In this document: positions 46,885 to 56,510 of the stretch, piece after piece | Numbering within the stretch: the stretch's first letter is position 1 | Layout of the letters: every line of letters begins with the position of its first letter | Origin: Palleronia sp. LCG004 | GTDB taxonomy: Bacteria > Pseudomonadota > Alphaproteobacteria > Rhodobacterales > Rhodobacteraceae | Assembly (NCBI RefSeq): GCF_032931615.1 | Contig: NZ_CP136759.1 | Location: 2,294,001-2,358,000, forward strand | Length of the DNA: 64,000 bases | Reading direction: 5' to 3' | The notes under the pieces: model-generated | Seen by the model: only the letters and a program-made list of their open reading frames with translations | Told to the model about the DNA's origin: nothing | The model's database searches: none | Made by a program: the position numbers and the translations under genes

Positions 46885-47918
46885 CAATTCGTCGCGGCGC
46901 TATCCGACGTCTGCTGCAACTCGGTCCCGCTCTGGTTCCCGAGCGATGCGCCTTCCGGTGCCTCGGCGGCCCCGTCGTCCTCGGCGCCCGGCTCGGTCAA
47001 GCTCAGGATATCCGCCGCGTCAGGCTGGCCCGATGCGGTCGCACCCCGGGGGTTGTCGGACTTCAGGTAATTGAAGAATTCGCTGTCGGGCGACATGATC
47101 AACGTCGAGTTGCCCCCCTGCAGCGACCGCTCGTATGCGGTGAGCGAGCGATAGAATTCGAAGAATTCCTCGTCCGCACCGAAAGCCTCGGCAAAGACGC
47201 CATTGCGCTCGGCATCGGCTTCGCCTCGGGTGATCTCGGCCTCGCGCTCGGCTTCCGAAACGAGCTCGACCCGTGTCCGGTCGGCCTGCGCACGAACGCG
47301 CTGAGCGGCCTCCTGACCACGTGCCCGCTCGTCGGTCGCCTCCCGCTCACGCTCTGCCCGCATCCGTTCGAAGGTCGCAGCGAGGTTCTGATCGGGAAGG
47401 GCCGTCTGCTTGAGGCGCACGTCGATGATCTCGATCCCGAGGGCATTCGCCCTGATCCGGGCCTGATCGCGGATCCGCGTCATCAGGTTCGCGCGATCCT
47501 CGGACAGGATCGTGTTCGACGTCACACCATCGGAACCCAGAACCGCCCGTGTTTGCGCGATGAGGATCGCGGCAAGACGGCTTTCGGCCGAGCGGATCCC
47601 GGCCGCACCCACGGCGCGGCGAAACTGCTCGACATCCATGATCCGGTACCGTGCGAAGGCATCGACGATCAGGCGGCGGTCATCCGACGGGGTTACCTCG
47701 ATCGGGTCGGTATCGAGAGACAGGATCCGGTCGTCGTAGCGCACGACGTCCTGGATGAACGGAACCTTGAAGGCGAGGCCCGGAGTTTCCTTCACGGACT
47801 TGATCTGACCGAATTGCAGGACCAGCGCCTTTTCCCGCTCATCGACGATGAAGATCGACCCCATGAGCGCGACGATCGCGACGGCCGCGGTGCCGAGCAA
47901 GATGTAGGATTTCCGCAT
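46884..47918 (-). CDS. hflC: HflC, FtsH protease modulator
   Basis: A 344-residue SPFH (band 7) protein with one N-terminal membrane helix (about 4-24) and the periplasmic SPFH domain (VDEREKALVLQFGQIK), followed by a long charged helix (FERMRAEREREATDERARGQ). With HflK it forms the large cage that surrounds FtsH and controls its access to membrane proteins. The C-terminal tail (about residues 290-344) is acidic, disordered-looking and longer than in E. coli. The start overlaps the hflK stop as TTGATG. Confidence 0.94.
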   Translation of the reverse strand: MRKSYILLGTAAVAIVALMGSIFIVDEREKALVLQFGQIKSVKETPGLAFKVPFIQDVVRYDDRILSLDTDPIEVTPSDDRRLIVDAFARYRIMDVEQFRRAVGAAGIRSAESRLAAILIAQTRAVLGSDGVTSNTILSEDRANLMTRIRDQARIRANALGIEIIDVRLKQTALPDQNLAATFERMRAEREREATDERARGQEAAQRVRAQADRTRVELVSEAEREAEITRGEADAERNGVFAEAFGADEEFFEFYRSLTAYERSLQGGNSTLIMSPDSEFFNYLKSDNPRGATASGQPDAADILSLTEPGAEDDGAAEAPEGASLGNQSGTELQQTSDSAATN

Positions 47919-49078
47919 CAATTCGTCCCTCCGTTGGTCTGGGTCGTGTTGCCCGACCGGCGGTTCAGTTCGTTGATCGGCAGATACGGCACGACGCCCT
48001 GTCCGCCGCCATTGCCCTGATCGTCCATGATGACCTTGTCGACGCGACCCAGAACCTCTTCCATGGTCTCGAGGTAGAGACGCTTGCGCGTGACTTCCGG
48101 GGCCTTCTGGTATTCGCCGAGCACGGCGGTGAAGCGGCTCGCCTCACCCTGCGCCTCGTTCACGACCTGTGCGCGATAGCCCTCGGCCTCTTCGAGAATC
48201 TGCGCCGAGGCACCGCGCGCATCGGCGAGCACCTGGTTGGCATAGGCATCCGCCTGCCGCTCCAGGCGATCGCGCTCCTGCTCGGCCGCCTGCACGTCGC
48301 GGAAGGCGTCGATGACTTCGGTGGGCGGATCGGCCTTGTCGAGGTTGAGACGAACGATGTTCACACCGGAATCGTAGCTGTCGAGCGTGTTCTGGATGAG
48401 CTCCTGAGCGTCATTGGCGATCAGCGCCCGATCGCGGTTCAGGATCGGGGCAAGCTCGGAGCGAGCCACGACTTCGCGCATCGCGGATTCGCTCACCGAC
48501 CGGATCGTCTCCGGCGGCTCCGCCAGATTGAAGAGGTACTTGGCCGGATCGCTGATGTTCCAGACGACCTCGAATTCGATATCGACGATGTTCGCATCAG
48601 TCGTCAGCATCAGGCCGTTATCGGTCTCGTTTCCACGTCCGACGCCCAGTTCCTCGGTCTGCTCGCGCGTGACCGGAATGACCTCTGCGGTGACGAGGGG
48701 CCATGGCGCGAAGTTCAGACCCGGCTGACCGATGGTCGAGAACTCGCCGAGGAACAGCTCCACCGACTGCTCGTCCGGCCTCACCGTGTAGAAGCTCGCG
48801 GCAGCCCACACACCCACGACCACCAGACCGCCAAGGAGCCAGGTGTTGCGACCGAAGCCAGGGCCACCGCTTCCGCCCGAGCCATTGGGACGGTTGCCAC
48901 CGCGACCGCCCATGAGGACGCGCAGCTGCTCCTGGCCCTTTTTCACGATCTGATCGATATCGGGAACCTGGTTATCGCCTCCGCGGTTACGACCTGGACG
49001 CCGATCGTCGTTGTCGCCACCGTTGCTGCCGCGATTTCCACCGCCGCCGCCCCAAGGTCCTCCGTTATTGCTCGCCAT
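47918..49078 (-). CDS. hflK: HflK, FtsH protease modulator
   Basis: A 386-residue SPFH protein. The first about 75 residues are glycine- and asparagine-rich and probably disordered in the cytoplasm; a membrane helix follows (WLLGGLVVVGVWAAASFY), then the SPFH domain (RPDEQSVELFLGEFS) and a coiled segment (DVQAAEQERDRLERQADAYA). It forms the alternating HflK-HflC ring around FtsH. It is the first gene of the hflK-hflC-DUF2065(-degP) unit; gor lies 72 bases upstream on the same strand. Confidence 0.94.
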   Translation of the reverse strand: MASNNGGPWGGGGGNRGSNGGDNDDRRPGRNRGGDNQVPDIDQIVKKGQEQLRVLMGGRGGNRPNGSGGSGGPGFGRNTWLLGGLVVVGVWAAASFYTVRPDEQSVELFLGEFSTIGQPGLNFAPWPLVTAEVIPVTREQTEELGVGRGNETDNGLMLTTDANIVDIEFEVVWNISDPAKYLFNLAEPPETIRSVSESAMREVVARSELAPILNRDRALIANDAQELIQNTLDSYDSGVNIVRLNLDKADPPTEVIDAFRDVQAAEQERDRLERQADAYANQVLADARGASAQILEEAEGYRAQVVNEAQGEASRFTAVLGEYQKAPEVTRKRLYLETMEEVLGRVDKVIMDDQGNGGGQGVVPYLPINELNRRSGNTTQTNGGTN

Positions 49079-49150
49079 ACCTGGTGTTGCCTCTCTCGGT
49101 CTCTGTGTCTGCAGGGAACTCTGGACAGATTGTGCCTGAACCGGCCGGAT

Positions 49151-50629
49151 TCAACCAGCCCGCACCGGCTCGCGCATGGTCACGATTTCTTCGGAAATCG
49201 TCGGGTGCACCGCGCATGTCCGGTCGAACTGCTCCTTCGTCATCCCGGCCTTCACTGCAATGCCCACCAGCTGGATCATCTCGCCGGCCTCGTCCGCGAC
49301 GATATGACAGCCGAGGATCACCCGCGTCTCGCGGTCGACGATGAGTTTGAGCAACGTGCGGGCCGGCTTGTCGATGAAGGCCTGCCGCATCGGACGGAAC
49401 GACGTGCAGTAGACTTCGATCTCGCCCCGCTCCGACGCCTCCTCCTCGGTCAGGCCGATCGTGCCGAGCTCAGGACGGGTAAAGACGGCCGACGGGACAA
49501 GCTCGTGATCCACCGGGGTCCTGTTGCCCTTGAAGACCGTCTCGACGAAGGCCATCCCCTCGCGGATCGCGACGGGGGTAAGCTCCAGTCGCGATGTTAC
49601 GTCGCCGATCGCATAGATCGAAGGCACCGTGCTCTGGGAATATTCGTCAACCACGATCTCCCCGGACCGCCCGAGCTCCACGCCGACATCCTCGAGCCCC
49701 ATATCCGCGGTCGAGGGCCTGCGTCCCGTGGCAAAGATCACGTGATCGAACGTGCCCTCGCGCCCCGTCGTCGACTTGACCCATATCCGCTTGCCAGCCT
49801 TCTGCCGCGTCTCGGATTTCGGGTTCTCGCCAAGGCTGGTCGAATCGTTCTTGGCAGGGGCACCCAGAGCCGCGTCGGAATTGCTGATCGTTCCCGTCTC
49901 GACATCCACTTCGTCGGCAAGCTTCATCTCGACGATATTCGTGCCGGTATGGATGCTGACGCCGCTATCGGCGATCATCTCGGCGACGAGGCCACGCGCC
50001 TCCTCGTCGAAGCCGCGCAGGATCTGGCCACCGCGATGGTAAAGGGTGACGTCCACACCCAGCCCGTTCAGGATGCAGGCGAATTCGCAGGCGATATAGC
50101 CACCGCCGATGATGAGCACGTTCTTCGGCAACTCCTCCATGAGGAAGAGATCGTTCGACACGAGACCCAGATCCGCGCAAGGCATGTCGGGCCGGAACGG
50201 ATGCCCACCCGTCGCGATGAGGATGTGCTTGGCGGTCTTGCGGACACCATCGGCGAGTTCGACACTATGCGCGTCGGCAAGACGCGCGCGGCTGTCGAAG
50301 ACCTCGACATCCGACTTTTCCAGCATCGAACGATAGACCTTCTCGAGCCGGTCGAGCTCGGCGTGGAGCTTGCCGCGAAAGCGTGGCCAGTCGAAGGTGC
50401 CGATCTCCGCGTCCCAGCCATAGGCTTTCGCATCCTCGGCAAGGTCCGCGTAATCCGATGCGAAGACCATCAGCTTCTTGGGCACGCAGCCGCGGATGAC
50501 GCAGGTGCCGCCCATCCGGCTTTCCTCGGCAAGGGCGACACGTGCGCCCGTGGCAGCCGCCGTCCGCGCGGCACGCACGCCACCCGATCCGCCGCCGATC
50601 ACGAAAAGGTCGTAGTCGAAATCCGCCAT
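49151..50629 (-). CDS. gor: Glutathione-disulfide reductase, with an internal insertion
   Basis: A 492-residue FAD/NADPH disulfide reductase. FAD motif GGGSGG at 12-17, redox-active Cys43 and Cys48 (GGTCVIRGCVPKK), NADPH motif IIGGGYIACEF at about 173-183, second FAD block IYAIGDVT, and the C-terminal catalytic His in CAVHPTISEE. It regenerates glutathione. The usual enzyme has about 450 residues; the excess is a polar, probably flexible insertion at about residues 243-282 (containing SNSDAALGAPAKND). ATG 50629 is 10 bases after the rpiA stop, so rpiA and gor are probably co-transcribed, linking NADPH-consuming and pentose-phosphate functions. Confidence 0.93.
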   Translation of the reverse strand: MADFDYDLFVIGGGSGGVRAARTAAATGARVALAEESRMGGTCVIRGCVPKKLMVFASDYADLAEDAKAYGWDAEIGTFDWPRFRGKLHAELDRLEKVYRSMLEKSDVEVFDSRARLADAHSVELADGVRKTAKHILIATGGHPFRPDMPCADLGLVSNDLFLMEELPKNVLIIGGGYIACEFACILNGLGVDVTLYHRGGQILRGFDEEARGLVAEMIADSGVSIHTGTNIVEMKLADEVDVETGTISNSDAALGAPAKNDSTSLGENPKSETRQKAGKRIWVKSTTGREGTFDHVIFATGRRPSTADMGLEDVGVELGRSGEIVVDEYSQSTVPSIYAIGDVTSRLELTPVAIREGMAFVETVFKGNRTPVDHELVPSAVFTRPELGTIGLTEEEASERGEIEVYCTSFRPMRQAFIDKPARTLLKLIVDRETRVILGCHIVADEAGEMIQLVGIAVKAGMTKEQFDRTCAVHPTISEEIVTMREPVRAG

Positions 50630-50639
50630 GAAACCCCGT

Positions 50640-51428
50640 TCACTCGTCCAGGTCTGAAAAGATGTTGTCCCGCCCCCTGCGGACGGATCGACGTCGCCCC
50701 TTCGGCCCCGACCCGCCTTCGCGGAGTTCGACCCGCTCGTCCGGATGGCCCATGACGACCGTGTCGCAGAGGTCGAGGAAGAGACCATGCTCCACCACGC
50801 CCGCGATCTCGCCAAGCGCGCGCGCCAGGGGCCGCGGATCGCCGATCTGGCCCAGATGCAGATCGAGGATATGATTCCCCTCGTCCGTCAGGAAAGGGAC
50901 ATCGCCGTCCATGCGCAGCGTCACGTTGTCGCCCGGCAGGTCGAGCGCGCTCACGCATTCCTCGACGAGGCGACGCGTCGAATGACGCCCGAAGGGCACG
51001 ACTTCGACGGGCAGCGGAAACGCCCCGAGCCGGGCGACCTCCTTGGAGGCATCGGCGATCACGATCATCCGGTCCGACGCGCTGGCGACGATCTTCTCGC
51101 GCAATAGCGCGCCGCCCCCGCCCTTGATGAGATTGAGCGCACCGTCGAACTCGTCTGCCCCGTCGATCGTGAGGTCCAGTCGCGGCACCTCGTCGAGCGT
51201 GACGATCTCGATCCCCACCTCGCGGGCGAGCTCGGCGGTCCGCCGGGAGGTCGGAACGCCGCGGATCCGCAACCCCTCATGTGCGACCCGCTCGCCCAGA
51301 TGACGGACGAGCCATGCCGCGGTGCTCCCCGTCCCGAGGCCCAGCGTCATGCCGTCCTCGACGAAATCGCAGGCGCGACGCGCCGCCGCCCGCTTTGCCC
51401 TGTCACCAGGCGATAGATCCTCCGTCAT
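50640..51428 (-). CDS. rpiA: Ribose-5-phosphate isomerase A
   Basis: A 262-residue isomerase interconverting ribose 5-phosphate and ribulose 5-phosphate. Family blocks: [26 protein letters not shown] and [14 protein letters not shown], with the catalytic Asp and Lys. The last about 30 residues form an unusual tail rich in Arg and Gly ([17 protein letters not shown]) not needed for the fold. It lies between the thiamine pyrophosphokinase gene (39 bases upstream) and gor (10 bases downstream), all on the reverse strand. Confidence 0.94.
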   Translation of the reverse strand: MTEDLSPGDRAKRAAARRACDFVEDGMTLGLGTGSTAAWLVRHLGERVAHEGLRIRGVPTSRRTAELAREVGIEIVTLDEVPRLDLTIDGADEFDGALNLIKGGGGALLREKIVASASDRMIVIADASKEVARLGAFPLPVEVVPFGRHSTRRLVEECVSALDLPGDNVTLRMDGDVPFLTDEGNHILDLHLGQIGDPRPLARALGEIAGVVEHGLFLDLCDTVVMGHPDERVELREGGSGPKGRRRSVRRGRDNIFSDLDE

Positions 51429-51467
51429 CGCGCCCCCGATGCTGCGTTTCGCGGCCTTATAGGGCGT

Positions 51468-52142
51468 TCAGGTCCGAGGGGCCATCGCAAACGGGCCAGC
51501 GCCGACCGCGGCCAGCGCCTCTGCAAGGCAGGCGCGGGGCAGGATGACCAGCATGCCGCGCCCATTGAGGTCGAGCCTCACGGCCCCCGTTGCGCGGTTC
51601 GACGTGCCGATGCGACCGTCGGGCGCGAAATCTATGCCATCGATCGGCCATTCGAGCCCCTGCGACCGCCCCGTGACGGATGCGAGCGGGAAGAGCGACA
51701 CCCGGGTCCCCGGCGCGAGGTCGACAACCGTGGCCCCGGGCCCTGCGGCGAAACACAGGTCTTCCGCACCGATCAGGAGATGCGGACCGCCGAGCCGCGC
51801 CAGCACGCTCATCGCGGCGAGGGTGTGATCCGCGCGCCCCCCCATGAAGCCCAGACCGATGACCAGCGGTGCCTTGATCCGGGAAAGGCATTTCTCGAAA
51901 TCCGTGCTGTCCTGCTCGTCCACGTGACACAACCGGGTCGCATCGATCCCCGCGCGCGTCGCATCGTCGAGCGAATCCATGTCGCCGATCACCCGCTCGG
52001 GCATCAGCCCCGCCTCCAGCACGTGTCGCGCGCCCCCATCGGCCGCGACGATGCACGGCGCGATCGCGACCGCCTCCTCGAGATCCTCCCTCTCGACCGG
52101 CCCGCCGCCCACGAGCGTCACCGCGGCTCCGCCATTCTCCAT
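51468..52142 (-). CDS. Thiamine pyrophosphokinase
   Basis: A 224-residue enzyme that transfers pyrophosphate from ATP to thiamine to give thiamine diphosphate. Motifs: AADGGARHVLEAG, VIGDMDSLDD and QDSTDFEKCL (metal and substrate binding), and a C-terminal beta domain (GTSNRATGAVRL). ATG 52142 is preferred over ATG 52160 because GAGGAAGG stands 8 bases before it and nothing suitable precedes the other. The product serves transketolase, which fits its place beside rpiA. It is divergent from the 418-residue unknown gene. Confidence 0.9.
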   Translation of the reverse strand: MENGGAAVTLVGGGPVEREDLEEAVAIAPCIVAADGGARHVLEAGLMPERVIGDMDSLDDATRAGIDATRLCHVDEQDSTDFEKCLSRIKAPLVIGLGFMGGRADHTLAAMSVLARLGGPHLLIGAEDLCFAAGPGATVVDLAPGTRVSLFPLASVTGRSQGLEWPIDGIDFAPDGRIGTSNRATGAVRLDLNGRGMLVILPRACLAEALAAVGAGPFAMAPRT

Positions 52143-52282
52143 CGCTTTCGCCTTCCTCATGGGGAACCGCGGTCACGGTCCTGCCATCAAATCAACGCAT
52201 TCTTTTCGAGATCCGGTTCAAATTCAGCCCCCGATCCGTCGTATCCAGGGCCTTCGGACCGTAAGTAGAAGCGAGATCGTGA

Positions 52283-53539
52283 ATGCCCGAATGCCCCAAG
52301 GTCCTCAGCGTCACGTTCGGTGCTTTCTCGTGCACGCTCGAAGGTTTCGACGACCCGGTCGAGACATTGCGCCAGGTCGCGGACCATTTCCACCACCTCG
52401 CGAGCCGAGACCACGGATTCAGCGCACAGGCCCCAGCCTCCGACACAGATCTCCTGCAGCACCTCGCCGAGAGTGCTTCGGATGACGAGATCGAGGCACA
52501 CATTCTCGACGGCACCATCACGCTCCGCCATCGCGATGACCCGCACGATCCGGTGACGCAAGTCTCGCCGGACATGCCGATCGCCACCGATCTCTTCGCC
52601 GAGGGGGTGACCGACGATCTCGACGAATGCGAGCCCATCGACGACGGCTCGGCCGCCGACGACCCCACGCCGATTGCGAGCGATGAGGACACGCAGGATT
52701 CCGTGGCGGCGTTCCTTGCGGGGCTCGAATATCTCGAATGTCCGGAGCGCACGGATGCGCGGACCGAGCTGCCCGAAATCGACATCCCGAACGATCCCGA
52801 ACTCACGCAGGACGAGGATCCTACAGACACCATCATGTCTCCCATCCCCGACGAGGACGACCAGGACGAGGAAACCTCGCGCAGGGATGCCGCGATGGAT
52901 CGGCTGATGAGCATGGCGGCCGAACGGCTCGAGGATGCCGAGGGTCATCGCCGTCGTTCGGCCATCAATCATCTCCGGGCGGCCGTCGCCGCCACCCGTG
53001 CCGACGAACAGGCGCGTGACCAGCGCGACGCCCGTGTCGAGGACCGGACCGGACCGTTCCGCAACGATCTCGACCGGGCCGTACGTCCGAGCCGCCCCGC
53101 CCCCGGCCTGCGCGTCGCCCAGCGCCCGCGCCTCGGGGCCGTGGCCGACCGCCTCGTCCTTGCCGCGACACAGCGGGTCGATGAGGAAGCGGTCGTGACC
53201 GCTCCCACGCGCCCGCGCCGCGTCGCATCGGAACTCGCGACAAGTGACGATCGCGACTTTCCCGACTTCGCGCGCCGCGTCGGGGCGTCCGATCTGCCGG
53301 ACCTCTTCGAGGCCGCCGCCGCCTATTCCCAGATCGTGGAGGGCCGGGACGGCACCAGCCGCCCGACGATCCTGCGCCGGGCGGGCCACGCAACGGCGGA
53401 CGCGTTCAGCCGCCAGCGGGGGCTCGAGCTCTTCGACGACCTCGTCAGGGCGGGACGCCTTCGGGAAATCGAGCGGGGCCGTTACGGACTGGCCGAGAAC
53501 GCACCGATGATCGACCGGGCACGCGCCTCCGCCGACTAG
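52283..53539 (+). CDS. Unknown acidic three-part protein of 418 residues
   Basis: I do not recognise a named family. Three parts are visible. Residues about 1-90 are a compact domain (VTFGAFSCTLEGFDDPVETLRQVADHF and a following helix pair). About 90-260 is acidic and low in hydrophobics (many Asp, Glu and Pro), likely disordered, turning basic at about 240-300. About 300-405 is a second helical domain (FARRVGASDLPDLFEAAAAY, then RKGL-like LELFDDLVRAGRLREI). No signal peptide or membrane helix is present. The layout of two small domains on a charged linker suggests a scaffold or nucleic-acid associated role, which is a guess. It stands alone between thiamine pyrophosphokinase and DUF2842. Confidence 0.75.
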   Translation: MPECPKVLSVTFGAFSCTLEGFDDPVETLRQVADHFHHLASRDHGFSAQAPASDTDLLQHLAESASDDEIEAHILDGTITLRHRDDPHDPVTQVSPDMPIATDLFAEGVTDDLDECEPIDDGSAADDPTPIASDEDTQDSVAAFLAGLEYLECPERTDARTELPEIDIPNDPELTQDEDPTDTIMSPIPDEDDQDEETSRRDAAMDRLMSMAAERLEDAEGHRRRSAINHLRAAVAATRADEQARDQRDARVEDRTGPFRNDLDRAVRPSRPAPGLRVAQRPRLGAVADRLVLAATQRVDEEAVVTAPTRPRRVASELATSDDRDFPDFARRVGASDLPDLFEAAAAYSQIVEGRDGTSRPTILRRAGHATADAFSRQRGLELFDDLVRAGRLREIERGRYGLAENAPMIDRARASAD

Positions 53540-53540
53540 C

Positions 53541-53761
53541 TCAGTGTCTGCCGTCCGGATCCTCCCGGCCGACGCCGCGGAAAATCCCGCGGAACGGCAG
53601 AGCCCAGAGAATGCCGAGCACGACATAGACGAGAAGTTCGACCAGGATCGGCGGCCTCCCGAGCCAGGTCACCACGCTCGAGGCCACGACGATATAGACC
53701 GGCAAACCCAGAAGCAGGATGACGAGCGACCAGCGCCGCTTGGCCTTGTGACCCATCGCCA

Positions 53762-53762
<1 letters not shown>
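53541..53762 (-). CDS. DUF2842 small membrane protein
   Basis: A 73-residue protein with two membrane helices (LVILLLGLPVYIVVASSVV and ELLVYVVLGILWALPF) and the DUF2842 pattern, including RPPILVELLVYV and the C-terminal GIFRGVGRED. The family is confined to alphaproteobacteria and has no known function. The start at 53762 shares a base with the purA stop (TGATG), so it is co-translated with purA; an in-frame ATG at 53756 is possible. Its stop is one base from that of the convergent 418-residue gene. Confidence 0.82.
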
Positions 53763-55054
<1,292 letters not shown>

Positions 55055-55133
55055 GCTGTATTCTCCGTTACGATCCGCGCCCCTATTACAGAAGCCGGTG
55101 GCGGAGGCAAACATGATTAATTCCGGAGCCTCG

Positions 55134-55150
55134 CGAAACGTATTGTTTCG
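55134..55150. promoter_or_regulatory. Inverted repeat upstream of purA
   Basis: CGAAAC / GTTTCG with a 5-base spacer, 80 bases upstream of the purA start. It could be an operator for purA, or part of the leader of the divergent gene. It does not match the E. coli PurR box closely. Confidence 0.3.
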
Positions 55151-55199
55151 ATAAAAATTCGGGAAAATGAAGCGGGGATTTGTTACACCTAATTAAGGG

Positions 55200-55223
55200 T
55201 TGGTCGAATTGAGAGATGACCAA
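55200..55223. promoter_or_regulatory. Large inverted repeat upstream of the VPLPA-CTERM gene
   Basis: TTGGTC at 55200-55205 and GACCAA at 55218-55223 form a perfect dyad with a 12-base centre; GAATT and AATTC are nested at 55206-55210 and 55222-55226. It lies 58 bases before the ATG within an unusually AT-rich spacer and looks like a regulator binding site. Confidence 0.4.
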
Positions 55224-55280
55224 TTCCGTAATGCAACGATCAAGAAAGACCGACGCCAATAGTATAAAGAGGAATTAATC

Positions 55281-55925
55281 ATGAAAAGATATCTCGTGAG
55301 CGGGATGCTATTTGCCTGCACGTCAATTGCCGCGAATGCGGCGACGATGGACGAATTCCGTGCCGAAACGGAAATTCTGAATCTCGGCCTTGGAAGCTAC
55401 GACCTTCTCACCGTCAGCGCGACGCAAACCGGAATTCGCAACGGGCCGGCCGATCCAGACATCGCGCTCGCCCAGGTCGCGGCCGATATCGATCTCGGCC
55501 TCGCCACGGCCCAAGTCGATCTGGGCGTTCTCGGCGTCGAATGGCTCTCGGATACTCTTTTCAGACTTATCTTCGACCTCGAAACGAATGTCAGCATTCT
55601 GGGGGCCGACATTCCGATCGAGGTGACCGCCGTCCCCACGATCAACTGGAAACTTTCGAATCTCGATTTCGACAATCCCGTCACCGGCGTGACGCAGGTC
55701 AGCGGGATCGGTGCCGACAGGATCAGCTTTTCGCAACGCACCATCGACATCGACTACGACAATCTCGTCGGCGTGGGCGCGACCCTCTTCGGTCAGGAGG
55801 CCGACGCGGTCTTCCAGGTCGAACAGGGTGAAATCGGTGCAGTGCCGTTGCCGGCCGGCGGTGCGCTGCTCCTGACGGGCTTCGGCGCGTTCGGCGCGAT
55901 CCGCAGACTGAAACGCCGGGGCTGA
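55281..55925 (+). CDS. VPLPA-CTERM sorting domain protein
   Basis: A 214-residue exported protein: Sec signal (cleavage near ANA, about residue 21), a beta-rich middle part (about 22-185) without recognised domain, and a C-terminal sorting signal of the VPLPA-CTERM type (VPLPAGGALLLTGFGAFG then RRLKRRG). Such signals are handled by exosortase D (XrtD), which is not in this window, and the proteins are usually linked to exopolysaccharide or surface matrix. AGAGGA precedes the ATG. The upstream region is much lower in GC than the rest of the window and contains an inverted repeat. Confidence 0.85.
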   Translation: MKRYLVSGMLFACTSIAANAATMDEFRAETEILNLGLGSYDLLTVSATQTGIRNGPADPDIALAQVAADIDLGLATAQVDLGVLGVEWLSDTLFRLIFDLETNVSILGADIPIEVTAVPTINWKLSNLDFDNPVTGVTQVSGIGADRISFSQRTIDIDYDNLVGVGATLFGQEADAVFQVEQGEIGAVPLPAGGALLLTGFGAFGAIRRLKRRG

Positions 55926-55947
55926 TACCGGTTGCGGGTGGTCAAAG

Positions 55948-55974
55948 GGGGTTGTTCGCGATATGGGCAACCCC
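55948..55974 (+). terminator. Hairpin between the VPLPA-CTERM gene and secG
   Basis: GGGGTTG / CAACCCC with a 13-base loop, followed by TAAATT. It is 22 bases after the stop; a weak terminator is likely, leaving the secG promoter in the remaining short spacer. Confidence 0.4.
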
Positions 55975-56010
55975 TAAATTGCCGCTGACCTGAGCCCAAG
56001 GCCCGTTTCC

Positions 56011-56376
56011 ATGGAAAACATCGTCCTTATCGTCCACCTGATCCTCGCCCTGTCGCTGATCGGCGTGGTGCTGCTCCAGCGATCCGAAGGTGGCGGCCTC
56101 GGAATGGGTGGCGGCGGCGGCGGCGCGATGTCGTCGCGTGCGGCTGCCACGGCTCTCGGCAAGGTGACCTGGGGCCTCGCGATCCTCTTCATCCTGACCT
56201 CGATCACGCTGACCATCCTGGCCGCGCAGAACAGCGCCGGCAATTCGGTCATCGATCGCCTCGGCACGGGCGGAACCACCGAAGAGACCGGCTCCGAGAC
56301 GGGCACGCCTTCGGGCGAGGGCCTTCTTCCGCCGCCGAGCTCGGACGAGCCGCTGACGCCGCCGCGCGCAGAGTGA
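56011..56376 (+). CDS. secG: Preprotein translocase subunit SecG
   Basis: A 121-residue inner-membrane protein with two helices (IVLIVHLILALSLIGVVLL and VTWGLAILFILTSITLTIL) and the glycine-rich SecG loop between them (QRSEGGGLGMGGGGGG). It helps SecYE in protein export. The C-terminal tail of about 45 residues is rich in Gly, Ser, Glu and Pro, as often in alphaproteobacteria. CTP synthase follows after 134 bases, a common order. Confidence 0.94.
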   Translation: MENIVLIVHLILALSLIGVVLLQRSEGGGLGMGGGGGGAMSSRAAATALGKVTWGLAILFILTSITLTILAAQNSAGNSVIDRLGTGGTTEETGSETGTPSGEGLLPPPSSDEPLTPPRAE

Positions 56377-56510
56377 TCCGCGTGCCGGGCGTGGTTGCGG
56401 CCCGCTCGCCTTTCTTGTAGAGCCCAACTCCCGTGGAGAGCGGTTTTGAACCGTTCGGGCACAGTCAAAACGGCGATGTCGGATCGCCGCTCACACGGGG
56501 AAACCGGCTC

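Noticed and set aside
56441..56453. Small dyad CGGTT/AACCG before pyrG as an attenuator
   Set aside because: Only 5 bp with a 3-base loop and no T-run or leader-peptide pattern; too weak to call.
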